Source: Actinomycetes bacterium
GTDB taxonomy: Bacteria > Actinomycetota > Actinomycetes > Actinomycetales > Cellulomonadaceae
Length of the DNA stretch: 50,123 nucleotides
Reading direction: 5' to 3'
NCBI GenBank assembly: GCA_023461115.1
Contig: JAEWOA010000245.1
Span: 1 to 50,123, forward strand
Below, piece by piece: positions 43,616 to 50,123 of this stretch. Numbering within the stretch: the stretch's first letter is position 1; the number at the start of each line of letters is the position of its first letter. A program made the position numbers and the translations under genes. The notes beneath the pieces are model-generated. The model did no database searches. It saw only the letters and a list, made by a program, of their open reading frames with translations, and was not told the DNA's origin.

Positions 43616-45160
43616 ATGACCGAGCCGGTCGATGGGACGCCCGTTCTCGTTGGCGACCTTGCTAGCGTTGGTGCCTCTGCCTTCGACTACATCGACCTCT
43701 TCGCGGGCATCGGCGGCTTCCACGCCGCGCTCTCCGCGCTCGGTGGGCGATGCGTGTACGTCTCAGAGATCGACGGGCAGGCGAGCGCTGTCTACAAGCG
43801 CAACTGGGGCGCTGACGTCGTCCAGCTCGACCCGAGCGTCCCCCCTATCCGCGGCGACATCAACGTGGACGCACCCCAGAAGGACGCGGCTACTGGCCGA
43901 CGTGACGGTGAGGTTCGCGTTCCGAAGCACGACGTCCTCGCCGCAGGCTTCCCCTGCCAGGCGTTCTCCAAGTCGGGCGCTCAGATGGGCGTGCTCGACA
44001 AGACCCGCGGGACGCTGTTCTTCAACATCATCCGCATCCTCCAGGAACGACGCCCGAAGGTCGTCTTCCTTGAGAACGTGCGCAACCTCGCCGGCCCGAA
44101 GCACCGCGAGACGTGGGACACGATCATCGATTCGCTCGAAGAGATCGGCTACGAGGTTGCTTGGTCGCCGATGGTGGTGTCGCCGCACTTGATCGACCCG
44201 AAGGACGGTGGCACCCCGCAGATCAGGGATCGCGTGTTCATCCTCGGCATCTACCGCGGCAAGGATCAGCGCAAGGCGGCTCGCGACACCGCTGTGACCT
44301 TCAGCCGCGAGGAACTCGCCGCATCGGCTCCGACCTGGAACCTTGCGGAGACGCCGATCCCCTGGCTTGACAGCAAGCCAATCCTCCAGAGCGCTGACGA
44401 GATCGAACACCCGGAGCGCTACGCACTCAGCGCACTCGAGGTGAAGTGGATCGACGCATGGGACACATTCGTCACGACGATGCGGGCTGCTGGCGTTGAC
44501 CTGCCTGGACATCCGATCTGGACCGACTGGTTCATGACGGAGAGCGAACTGCGATCCGACAAGAAGCGTGAGCAACTTGTCGAGGCCATGCCTGACTGGA
44601 AGAAGGACTTCGTTTGGAAGAACGTCCGGTTCTACGAGAAGAACCGGAGCGTCATCCTCCGCTGGCAAGCGCACGACACGATGGCCGAGTTCACATCGTT
44701 CCCCGACTCACGCCGCAAGTTCGAGTGGCAGGCTCAGAACGCCGACACGCTCTGGGAGTGCCTCATGCACTTCCGTCCGTCGGGAATCCGCGCCAAGAAG
44801 GCCACCTATGTGCCGGCACTCGTCGCGATCACTCAGACTTCGATCGTTGGTCCGCTTCGCCGCCGGTTGACCCCGGTTGAGACTGCGCGACTGCAGGGGC
44901 TCCCTGACACGTTCACGTTCGGTGACCAGCCTGAGCCTGCGACCTACAAGCAGCTCGGGAACGGAGTGGCTGCGGGTGCTGTTCACTACACGCTGCGCAA
45001 GTTCGTCGAGAGGTACGTCGACGAACTCAGACTCACGCTTCCGGGCCTGGTGAAGGCTGTGGAAGACGCCGCCACGACTGGGTGGGTACCGCCGTCGCCC
45101 AAGGTGCCTCTCGACAATGTGGTGGCCATCGACCTCGAACGAGTCCTCGCCGACGCCTAG
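43616..45160 (+). CDS. DNA (cytosine-5-)-methyltransferase
   Basis: A 514-residue m5C methyltransferase of a restriction-modification system. Ordered motifs: DLFAGIGGFHAAL (motif I, SAM binding), VSEID (II), AGFPCQAFSKSG with the catalytic Cys (IV), FLENVRNL (VI), QIRDRVFILG (VIII), then a target-recognition region of about 200 residues and QLGNGVAAGAVHY (X). The region between VIII and X is long for a single-specificity enzyme and holds the DNA target information. ATG 43616 has GGAGG (43606-43610) five bases upstream. Its stop overlaps the convergent gene's stop in the word CTAG. It should protect host DNA from the nucleases encoded opposite. Confidence 0.95.
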   Translation: MTEPVDGTPVLVGDLASVGASAFDYIDLFAGIGGFHAALSALGGRCVYVSEIDGQASAVYKRNWGADVVQLDPSVPPIRGDINVDAPQKDAATGRRDGEVRVPKHDVLAAGFPCQAFSKSGAQMGVLDKTRGTLFFNIIRILQERRPKVVFLENVRNLAGPKHRETWDTIIDSLEEIGYEVAWSPMVVSPHLIDPKDGGTPQIRDRVFILGIYRGKDQRKAARDTAVTFSREELAASAPTWNLAETPIPWLDSKPILQSADEIEHPERYALSALEVKWIDAWDTFVTTMRAAGVDLPGHPIWTDWFMTESELRSDKKREQLVEAMPDWKKDFVWKNVRFYEKNRSVILRWQAHDTMAEFTSFPDSRRKFEWQAQNADTLWECLMHFRPSGIRAKKATYVPALVAITQTSIVGPLRRRLTPVETARLQGLPDTFTFGDQPEPATYKQLGNGVAAGAVHYTLRKFVERYVDELRLTLPGLVKAVEDAATTGWVPPSPKVPLDNVVAIDLERVLADA

Positions 45161-45771
45161 TCGAGTTCGTCCTCGTACGCGTCCTGGTCCCAACCGATTG
45201 TTTCGGGGAGCGCCTGGAACTCGGCGCGTGCCGTGAGTATCGAGGCGGCAAGGGTCATTAGCTCCGCGATCGTCGCCGCGTAGACGGTGAACCCTTCGCC
45301 GGGCGGGCCAGGTTCAAGTCCGACACCGCTCGCGACCGCGAGGGGAACCAAGAGCTCGATACGTGCCACATCGCCTGTCAGGAAGACGAACGGGCCGTCT
45401 CCGAACGGCTGACCTCCCACATGCTGGCGACACGAGGAAGCCGTGGCGAAGCCAGCGGCGTTCAGCGCGAGCACCAGGCCGGCTACGCCAAGATCGAGTC
45501 CCGACCAGTCGGCGTCGAAGTGCTCGCCCTCGAACTCGGCGAGAGCGTCCTCGAACTCAAGGTCGCTACTCGATGCATCGTCCGCTTGCCTGACCAACTC
45601 CGCTTCCTGGGCGACCGTTGACGCGGCAACGTCCCAGTCACCGGGGCGCAGAGGAAAGTGGTCGAGATTCGCGACCCACGGACGCATCCGCAGGTCCGCG
45701 TCCAGCGCACCGCCGACGTTCGGGCTGACTGCGTCCACGCCGACCGCGACCGACCACGTGGGCAGCACCAT
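45157..45771 (-). CDS. Unrecognised protein with SCxxH motif, coupled to HNH nuclease
   Basis: A 204-residue acidic protein. No named family; the segment LVLALNAAGFATASSCRQHVGGQPFGDGPFVFL resembles a motif seen in scattered hypothetical proteins where a hydrophobic helix, N-AAG, T-x-x-SC-x-x-H and a beta strand form a small metal- or nucleotide-linked site. The ATG at 45771 overlaps the HNH nuclease stop as ATGA, so the two are made together. Its stop codon overlaps that of the methyltransferase. A helper or inhibitor of the nuclease is the simplest idea, without direct support. Confidence 0.65.
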   Translation of the reverse strand: MVLPTWSVAVGVDAVSPNVGGALDADLRMRPWVANLDHFPLRPGDWDVAASTVAQEAELVRQADDASSSDLEFEDALAEFEGEHFDADWSGLDLGVAGLVLALNAAGFATASSCRQHVGGQPFGDGPFVFLTGDVARIELLVPLAVASGVGLEPGPPGEGFTVYAATIAELMTLAASILTARAEFQALPETIGWDQDAYEDELD

Positions 45772-46586
45772 CAGAGCACTGCCCAAGTGCGCTGTTGCTC
45801 CAGGGCGACTGCCGACGGAATCTGCGTCGCCTTCGAAGGAACTCGGATCTTTTCGCCGCCATACCGGAGTGCGTAGTCGGTGGCGACGAGCCGGGCCGCG
45901 AACAACACCCGGAGGGTGGACTCGTGAACGGCCATCAATCCGGTATCCCAGAGGCGGTGCAGGTCCGCGCGCAACAGGATGCCGTTCGGCGCGGTGTTCG
46001 TCTTCGGACCCTTGTACGGGCGGATGTGCGCAGCCTCGAGCGTCTCGGGCACGTCGCACCCCGTAACGGCACACCGGCCCTCGTATGCGTTGAAGATCAG
46101 GTTGCGGAACGACCCCTGGCCCTCACGGATCACGACCTGGCGCAGCGAACGCTTTCGCTCGTCTGACAGGTCCAGCGGGTCGAAGACGCTCGGATCAGAC
46201 CCCTCGTCGAACAGCGCAGCCGCGATTCGTGCTGCCGCCCCTCCGTCCGTCAGAGAAACATGGGCGAGGTTGCGCTCCTTGATGCCCTGGAGGATCGCGC
46301 GCAGCGCGTCGTTCGTGACGGTGCCCCCGTCTAGGTCCACCACACTCGGCCGGATGCCAGTTGCTCGCTCGATGATGGCAGCGAGGAGCAGATCCTTGTT
46401 GCGGAAGTGCTTGCGGCTTCCGTCGAAACTCAGGCCGGCCGCGACAGCCTCGAGGAACGGGCGCTCGACGCTCGAGCCCTTAGCACACGTGAAGTGGTCG
46501 ATCTGCAACGCATCAGAGATCGCCGACATCAGTGGACGCTCGGGTTCGCGAACCCCTGTTCCTCTGGCGGCGCGCACTTGGGCCAT
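45771..46586 (-). CDS. HNH endonuclease, probable restriction enzyme of the island
   Basis: A 271-residue protein. The C-terminal half is an HNH nuclease: YEGRCAVTGCDVPETLEAAHIRPY (first His in AAHI, with paired Cys forming a zinc-like fold) and NGILLRADLHRLWDTGLMAV (Asn and last His). This subfamily is common among type II restriction enzymes and McrA-like nucleases. The N-terminal 150 residues contain FRNKDLLLAAIIERATG and a helical DNA-recognition-like domain. ATG 46586 lacks a Shine-Dalgarno but TACGGT lies six bases upstream (leaderless start); ATG 46529 is an alternative. Positioned opposite the methyltransferase. Confidence 0.85.
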   Translation of the reverse strand: MAQVRAARGTGVREPERPLMSAISDALQIDHFTCAKGSSVERPFLEAVAAGLSFDGSRKHFRNKDLLLAAIIERATGIRPSVVDLDGGTVTNDALRAILQGIKERNLAHVSLTDGGAAARIAAALFDEGSDPSVFDPLDLSDERKRSLRQVVIREGQGSFRNLIFNAYEGRCAVTGCDVPETLEAAHIRPYKGPKTNTAPNGILLRADLHRLWDTGLMAVHESTLRVLFAARLVATDYALRYGGEKIRVPSKATQIPSAVALEQQRTWAVL

Positions 46587-46644
46587 GGTCGGACCGTACT
46601 GCCTGACGACTCGCTAGCCTTCGCGGCAGCCGGTGGCGTGTCGA

Positions 46645-47433
46645 CTACGCGAGCGTCTGGATCAGCGCGTTGAACTGCTCGTCCGTCAACTCGCCGGCGT
46701 TCTTCGCTGCGATGAGCTGCAGCGCCTGCTCAGCCTTCGAACCGCTGGCTGGCTTCGACGCGACGAACATCTGCGCGAGCCGCGGGAACCGATCGGCGGT
46801 GAGAACGGTCTGGGCGTACGCGAGGAACGGATTCTCGGCACCACGCCCCTCGTTCGCAGGGGCGCGTAGCGGCGCTACACACTCGGGTTGGGCGCTGGCG
46901 TGCTCGACGATCACACCGAATCCGATGACGACCGCGTCCTTGTTCTGCCGCGCCCTCGACGTCACGGCCTGGTGCAGGTCGGGGTCGACGTACACCAACC
47001 CTGGCAGGTGTGGGCTGACGAACACGGTCGGGTCGTCGAAGCCTCGTCCGGAACCGCCGAGACCGTTGGTGATCCGCCACTCAGACTTCGACTTCGACGA
47101 GGCGGACTTGACGCTCCACATGCCCCGGGCGGCCTGCTGCAGGTCCATCAGGTCGAAGCCTCGGGCGCTGTGCCCTCCCGGCACCGACAGCGCACCCGCC
47201 GACCAAGCCGCTGCAGCAATGATCCACTCGACGGCGCCACCGACGACGAACCGGTTGCCAGGATCGCTCGGGTTCACGCGGTCGACGTTGAGGCGCAGCG
47301 CGGACTCGAGTTCCGCGCGAAGCGCGGGGTCACGGGCGAGCGTGTCGCGTAGCAGGTCGAAGTTCGGCGAGCCACTCGTCTCGTCACGTCCACCCAAGTT
47401 GAGGGTGCCCTGGTCGCCATGCTCGCTCGCCAC
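46645..47433 (-). CDS. Unrecognised protein of the R-M operon, possible nuclease-fold
   Basis: A 262-residue protein, not recognised. The middle region EWIIAAAAWSAG, GFDLMDLQQAARGMWSVKSASSK could be read as E-(x)n-D-(x)n-SxK of a PD-(D/E)xK nuclease, with the following strand EWRITNG; this match is loose. C-terminal LTADRFPRLAQMF and NAGELTDEQFNALIQTLA are helical. The GTG at 47433 is 18 bp after the Vsr stop and the HNH gene follows 58 bp downstream, so it belongs to the same transcript. Could be a restriction subunit or specificity factor. Confidence 0.65.
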   Translation of the reverse strand: MASEHGDQGTLNLGGRDETSGSPNFDLLRDTLARDPALRAELESALRLNVDRVNPSDPGNRFVVGGAVEWIIAAAAWSAGALSVPGGHSARGFDLMDLQQAARGMWSVKSASSKSKSEWRITNGLGGSGRGFDDPTVFVSPHLPGLVYVDPDLHQAVTSRARQNKDAVVIGFGVIVEHASAQPECVAPLRAPANEGRGAENPFLAYAQTVLTADRFPRLAQMFVASKPASGSKAEQALQLIAAKNAGELTDEQFNALIQTLA

Positions 47434-47451
47434 GATCGGGACCCTAGCGAC

Positions 47452-47895
47452 CTAGCTCGCGCAACCCGGGGTCGACGCACCGGCGGTGGCCGCGCGGACG
47501 CGCTCGACGGCGGCGGCGATATCGCCGGTGACGTCGTGCTCCCAGAGCCTGACGACCGTCCACCCAGAGTCCTGCGCGAGCCTCGTGGATCGAACATCGC
47601 GCTCGACGTTCCGCCGCATCTTCTCGACCCAGAGTGCAGCGTTCGGTCCGGTCCACGGCTTGCGTCGGCCGTGCGCCGGACACGAGTGCCAGTAGCAGCC
47701 GTCGACGAAGACAGCGACGTGGTGTCGCGGAAGCACGAGGTCCGGGGTACAGCCCCTCGCGATCTGTGGATGCAGGCGAAACCTGTAGCCAGCAGCGTGC
47801 AACGCGCGTCGTAGTGTCAGCTCCGGCTGCGTGCTCACCTTCACGCGTCGCGCGAGGTGGCGACCGGCGTCGGTAGAGACCCAGCGTTCGACCAC
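47452..47895 (-). CDS. vsr: Very short patch repair (Vsr) endonuclease
   Basis: A 147-residue Vsr-type nuclease. Features are STDAGRHLARRVKVSTQPEL and RRALHAAGYRFRLH at the N-terminus, the catalytic region PDLVLPRHHVAVFVDGCYWHSCPAH (Asp and the HxC-x-H zinc/active-site segment), and VEKMRRNVERDVR. It nicks T:G mismatches created when 5-methylcytosine deaminates, so it accompanies m5C methyltransferases such as the one encoded nearby. The usual zinc ligand cysteines are reduced to C-P-x-H at this end. GTG 47895 has TAGCGT six bases upstream, pointing to a leaderless message. Confidence 0.93.
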   Translation of the reverse strand: MVERWVSTDAGRHLARRVKVSTQPELTLRRALHAAGYRFRLHPQIARGCTPDLVLPRHHVAVFVDGCYWHSCPAHGRRKPWTGPNAALWVEKMRRNVERDVRSTRLAQDSGWTVVRLWEHDVTGDIAAAVERVRAATAGASTPGCAS

Positions 47896-47923
47896 CGTCT
47901 GACGCTAGCCCGGCCTGCCCCAG

Positions 47924-48589
47924 TCAGGCGACGCGCGTTGCCAAGAGCTCCGTGACGCCCGACTGCGCCTCGATCCACCGTGCGAGGTCGGGGTCGATGT
48001 ATCCCGCGACGGTCAGGATGGCGACTCGGTCCTGCTCCAAGTCTCGCGGCCAGATGCGGTGCTGGTGGCTCATGCGGTTCCTCAGGTCACGCAGGGCCTC
48101 GACGGGATCAGCGACGGTCTCCCGTGTGCGGTTCGGTGCGTGCGGGAACGCGGACGCTAGGTCGGGCCAGAGCGTCGTGCTCCACTTCTTCGAGACGAGC
48201 TGGTGCCACAGTCCGAACGTCGTCTCAGAGACGACCTGCCCGTGAGACATCGGCTTGCTGTTGCTGCTCACGCGTCCCTTCGCGGATGCGATGTCCTTGT
48301 ACGGCTGAGCGTGCTTTCCCGTACCCCAGCGGTCGCGTCCGAGTTCCCGTGTCGGGTCGTCCAGCCAGTCCCCGGAGCGCTTCAAGCGGAGGTTCCGAGA
48401 CATCATTCGCTCGTCGAGCGCGTTGCGCAGCGCTACCTCGAGGTGCCCCAGGTCGGTTCCGAGCGCCCCCGCGACCTTCGCGTTCCACACGTAGAGCGCG
48501 GCGGCCCGCTCGGCGTCGCCGCCGCACTGGCTGAGGTAGCCAGCCATGCGAGCGACGCCGACGTGGCGGTCGTAGAACGTGGACTGCAT
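47924..48589 (-). CDS. Abi-like protein with HEPN motif (abortive infection candidate)
   Basis: A 221-residue member of the Abi_2/AbiD-AbiF-like family: ARMAGYLSQCGG near the start, ALYVWNAKVAGALGTDLGHLEVALRNALDERM, and the C-terminal RDLRNRMSHQHRIWPRDL, which contains R-x4-H, the catalytic HEPN ribonuclease motif (RNRMSH). Such proteins halt phage infection by cutting host or phage RNA. ATG 48589 has GGAAGG five bases upstream; the longer frame upstream lacks one. No antitoxin gene sits next to it. Sits 28 bp from the Vsr gene start on the same strand. Confidence 0.82.
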   Translation of the reverse strand: MQSTFYDRHVGVARMAGYLSQCGGDAERAAALYVWNAKVAGALGTDLGHLEVALRNALDERMMSRNLRLKRSGDWLDDPTRELGRDRWGTGKHAQPYKDIASAKGRVSSNSKPMSHGQVVSETTFGLWHQLVSKKWSTTLWPDLASAFPHAPNRTRETVADPVEALRDLRNRMSHQHRIWPRDLEQDRVAILTVAGYIDPDLARWIEAQSGVTELLATRVA

Positions 48590-48637
48590 CGGAACCTTCC
48601 CGTAGACTCTTCTCAACGCCCCGGAACCGTCCCTGTA

Positions 48638-48651
48638 ACCACCTTGGTGGT
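48638..48651. promoter_or_regulatory. Inverted repeat in the abi promoter
   Basis: ACCACC-TT-GGTGGT, about 50 bp before the abi start. On the minus strand it lies between TTGATC (-35-like, 48653-48658) and TACAGG (-10-like, 48632-48637), spacer 15 bp. A repressor binding here would block transcription. Confidence 0.45.
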
Positions 48652-48842
48652 CGATCAAACGGCCGGGGCTTCGTCTTGCCTGGACGCACACTCGCAGGCG
48701 ACGGCTGGTCGCCGCTAGTTCCCGCGATTGCTGCTAGCGCAGGTTGGCACACGGGGGGTCACACGGTCTTGTCCTTCGCCGGAACGACGCTCTTGGCAGG
48801 TGCTGAGCGTGTCCGGACGCTGGGCATGTGCCTACGGTGCCG

Positions 48843-49178
48843 TCAGCGGTAGATCGGTTGGGTACTCCACCAATGCTCGAGTAGCTCGTAGATGAGCGCG
48901 TCGTGCGGCTCGTGCCGGATGCCGAGCGGGGCGCCCCACGCTTCGCCGTATGCCTCGAACTCGCGGACGGCGCGCCACCCGCCGGCAAGGGTCGGGTGGT
49001 AGTCGTGGCAAGAGCCGGTCCCCCCGTTGGCGACCGTGGCGACGTGCACCCCATCGCGAAGGAGGTGCGCTTCGAATCGGGGCGTCTCCCACCCGCCAGC
49101 GAAGCGCACCCGACGCAGCGTGTAAGGGCAGTCGTCGGGGATCGGGAGCGGTGCGTCGTCGTCGAACTCGTCGGTCAT
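48843..49178 (-). CDS. Unrecognised island protein, 111 residues
   Basis: No family recognised. Sequence DDAPLPIPDDCPYTLRRVRFAGGW, HLLRDGVHVATVANGGTGSCHDYHPTL and EFEAYGEAWG suggests a small alpha/beta protein, with the Cys-His cluster GSCHDYH a possible metal site. ATG 49178 follows GAGGAG with seven bases spacing. It is the last gene of a five-gene chain of short, closely packed minus-strand genes typical of actinobacterial integrative elements. Confidence 0.7.
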   Translation of the reverse strand: MTDEFDDDAPLPIPDDCPYTLRRVRFAGGWETPRFEAHLLRDGVHVATVANGGTGSCHDYHPTLAGGWRAVREFEAYGEAWGAPLGIRHEPHDALIYELLEHWWSTQPIYR

Positions 49179-49219
49179 CGGGTGCTCCTCGGTCAGGTTG
49201 GGGACACGGAAACTGCTGG

Positions 49220-49471
49220 TCAGGAGGCGGGCGACTTCAGCCAGCCAGGCCGCTCGAGCGAGGCGAGGATGCGCTCGGTGTCGGCGTCCGTGATCGCGTC
49301 CGTCACCTCGACCACCCCGCCGTGCTCGTCGTACATCGCCATGAACGCCGGCTCCCACTCCTGAGGCGCTCGGTCTGCCTCGCTGACGTCGATGTCGTAC
49401 GTCACCCGGCCGTCGTCGTGCACCGTGACGAAGACGGGCAGGCCGATTGCGTAGGTTCGGGGCGCGGTCAT
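49220..49471 (-). CDS. Unrecognised island protein, 83 residues
   Basis: Sequence PVFVTVHDDGRVTYDIDVSEAD and EHGGVVEVTDAITDADTERI looks like a small beta-rich followed by helical domain with no name I can give. ATG 49471 overlaps the upstream gene's stop as ATGA; GAGGAG lies ahead of the start. Co-transcribed with its neighbours. Confidence 0.7.
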   Translation of the reverse strand: MTAPRTYAIGLPVFVTVHDDGRVTYDIDVSEADRAPQEWEPAFMAMYDEHGGVVEVTDAITDADTERILASLERPGWLKSPAS

Positions 49472-49662
49472 CGGTTGCTCCTCGGGTCGGTTGCGTATTG
49501 CTGGTCAAGCCAGTCGTGCAGGTCGTCGAGCGTGAGCCGCCCGTCCACCCACGCAGCCACGAGTTCGTCGAGTTCGGGGTCGGGCTCGTGCCCGGCCAGG
49601 CGCGCGCTGGCCAGCCCGCCAGCGGCGATCTGCGCCCGCTCGCCGCGCTCGTCGGTACTCAT
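49468..49662 (-). CDS. VbhA-like small protein (antitoxin-like), 64 residues
   Basis: GGLASARLAGHEPDPELDELVAAWVDGRLTLDDLHDWL follows the pattern of VbhA-type antitoxins of Fic toxins (S-x-R-x-x-G-x-x-P-x(2)-E, then a G-x-x-T-x-x-E/D-L helix). The family's inhibitory motif is S-x-x-x-E-G; here it reads S-A-R-L-A-G, so the inhibitory Glu is missing. No Fic toxin gene is visible. It may have been repurposed or belong to a related small-protein family. ATG overlaps its upstream neighbour as ATGA. Confidence 0.5.
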   Translation of the reverse strand: MSTDERGERAQIAAGGLASARLAGHEPDPELDELVAAWVDGRLTLDDLHDWLDQQYATDPRSNR

Positions 49663-49982
49663 CGGCCCGCACCGGCGCGGTACGCCAGCACCCAGGAGAC
49701 GATCTGGCCGGCGATGCAGCGAGCGTCTGAGCAGCGCTCCAAACCGGCGAGCGGACCGGCCGGGATGAGCCTGCGCGTGCCGTTCCGGTGGACCGCGACC
49801 GCGTAGCTCAGATCGGTCACGTCGAGGTGGGCGACCACCCCGACGTGCGGGTCGAGGATGAGTACTACCCACGCCGAGCCATCGGCGAGCAGTTCCGGGA
49901 TCGCGCCGACACCGGACCCCAGGAGCGAGGTGGCGATCCCGCCGCAAGCACGGCATCGGCCGTCGCGGCGCTCACAGGGCAC
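49659..49982 (-). CDS. Unrecognised cysteine-containing island protein, 107 residues
   Basis: VPCERRDGRCRACGG at the start gives a CxxC pair with another nearby Cys, and ERCSDARCIAG near the end gives two more; together they could bind zinc. The centre (SAWVVLILDPHVGVVAHLDV, YAVAVHRNGTRRLIP) is beta-rich. No family named. GTG 49982 gives an 11-bp overlap with the upstream recombinase-like gene; GTG 49994 is also possible. Confidence 0.6.
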   Translation of the reverse strand: MPCERRDGRCRACGGIATSLLGSGVGAIPELLADGSAWVVLILDPHVGVVAHLDVTDLSYAVAVHRNGTRRLIPAGPLAGLERCSDARCIAGQIVSWVLAYRAGAGR

Positions 49983-50123
49983 CCGCCGGGGCACGACGGT
50001 CGTCGATCGCGGCGTACACCGTCGTCCTGCTGACACCGAGCGTGCGGGCGACCTGGGACACGCTCGTCCCGGTGGCGAGCATGGTGCGCGCCGCATCGAT
50101 GCGCTCGGGGGTCATCACAGGAG
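49972..50123 (-). CDS. Probable serine recombinase C-terminal helix-turn-helix (truncated by window)
   Basis: The frame is open to the right window edge. The visible end reads MTPERIDAARTMLATGTSVSQVARTLGVSRTTVYAAID, the C-terminal DNA-binding helix-turn-helix of resolvase/invertase-type serine recombinases (pattern T-P-x-x-I/V-x-x-A-R-x-(x)-L-x-x-G-x-S-V-x-x-V-A-R-x-L-G-V-S-R-x-T-V/L-Y). The first in-frame ATG (50115) has no ribosome binding site, supporting the view that this is a tail. A stand-alone 47-residue HTH protein is the alternative. It heads the chain of small genes, as recombinases do in such elements. Confidence 0.68.
   Translation of the reverse strand, partial: PVMTPERIDAARTMLATGTSVSQVARTLGVSRTTVYAAIDDRRAPAGAL

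Larger units (their letters stand above)
43197..50123. mobile_element. Left part of a putative defence genomic island (right end outside the window)
   Basis: Bounded on the left by the truncated tRNA 3' end. The genes from 43616 onward are a cytosine methyltransferase, HNH and Vsr nucleases, an Abi-like protein and a chain of small unrecognised genes led by a probable recombinase at 50 kb. G+C is visibly lower than in the chromosomal genes to the left. The integrase and the intact tRNA are not in view, so the island limits on the right are unknown. Confidence 0.6.

Noticed and set aside
43269..43619. 116-codon frame between the att site and the methyltransferase
   Set aside because: No ribosome binding site, no recognisable domain and it runs through the operator cluster.
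1..50123. CRISPR arrays, rRNA genes, complete tRNA genes, riboswitches
   Set aside because: No regularly spaced direct repeats of CRISPR type and no conserved RNA cores were seen; the only tRNA-like sequence is the partial one at 43197-43234.

Overview
The window is chromosomal DNA from a very GC-rich actinobacterium (well above 70% G+C in most genes, frequent GTG starts, GGAGG-type ribosome binding sites). Its gene families (MutT1-type Nudix/histidine phosphatase, DUF47 plus PiT, the CE1758/CE1759 flavin pair, an F420-type nitroreductase, a GH87-like glucanase) fit the Cellulomonas/Promicromonospora part of the Micrococcales. That placement is inference; no rRNA or complete tRNA gene is present to settle it.

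Layout from left to right. 1-4.7 kb: end of a MutT1-like phosphatase, a phosphate uptake pair (DUF47 + PiT), a hypothetical protein and a sugar porter. 4.7-6.0 kb: remnants of two insertion sequences (IS256 and ISL3) fused tail to tail. 6.2-13.4 kb: a 2,304-residue secreted DNRLRE/RHS protein with a compositionally foreign C-terminal tip, followed by a small gene overlapping it by GTGA, which is the arrangement of a polymorphic toxin and its immunity protein. 13.6-17.8 kb: MarR regulator plus DHA2-type efflux pump with tandem operator repeats, a second MarR, a NERD-like protein and MsrB. 17.9-21.7 kb: a membrane GGDEF-EAL protein followed by a SipW-type signal peptidase with a TasA/camelysin-like substrate and a tiny 79-residue second substrate. 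21.7-23.1 kb: a flavin oxidoreductase.

23.2-31.2 kb is the most unusual block: a tight seven-gene minus-strand operon, nearly every junction a 4-bp ATGA overlap. It encodes a response-regulator receiver fused directly to a PIG-L deacetylase, an ATP-grasp ligase, a PHP phosphoesterase, a membrane GT2 glycosyltransferase, a 58-residue membrane protein and two membrane PAS histidine kinases. No DNA-binding regulator is included, so the predicted output of signalling is enzymatic rather than transcriptional. I propose this as the candidate undescribed system.

31.4-43.0 kb holds ordinary accessory chromosome genes: flavin monooxygenase plus reductase, nitroreductase, ThrE-type exporter, secreted GH87-like alpha-1,3-glucanase, two paralogous membrane-anchored beta-propeller proteins around a VOC protein, a Nudix hydrolase, and a HAAS-type membrane protein translationally coupled to a PadR regulator.

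At 43.2 kb lies the 3' part of a tRNA gene without its 5' half, the signature of an integration site. To its right composition drops and the gene content becomes defence-like: a 5-methylcytosine methyltransferase behind a cluster of inverted repeats, an opposing HNH nuclease and two unrecognised partners, a Vsr nuclease, an Abi-like HEPN protein, and a small-gene operon led by what looks like the end of a serine recombinase at the right edge. This is read as a genomic island that continues beyond the window.
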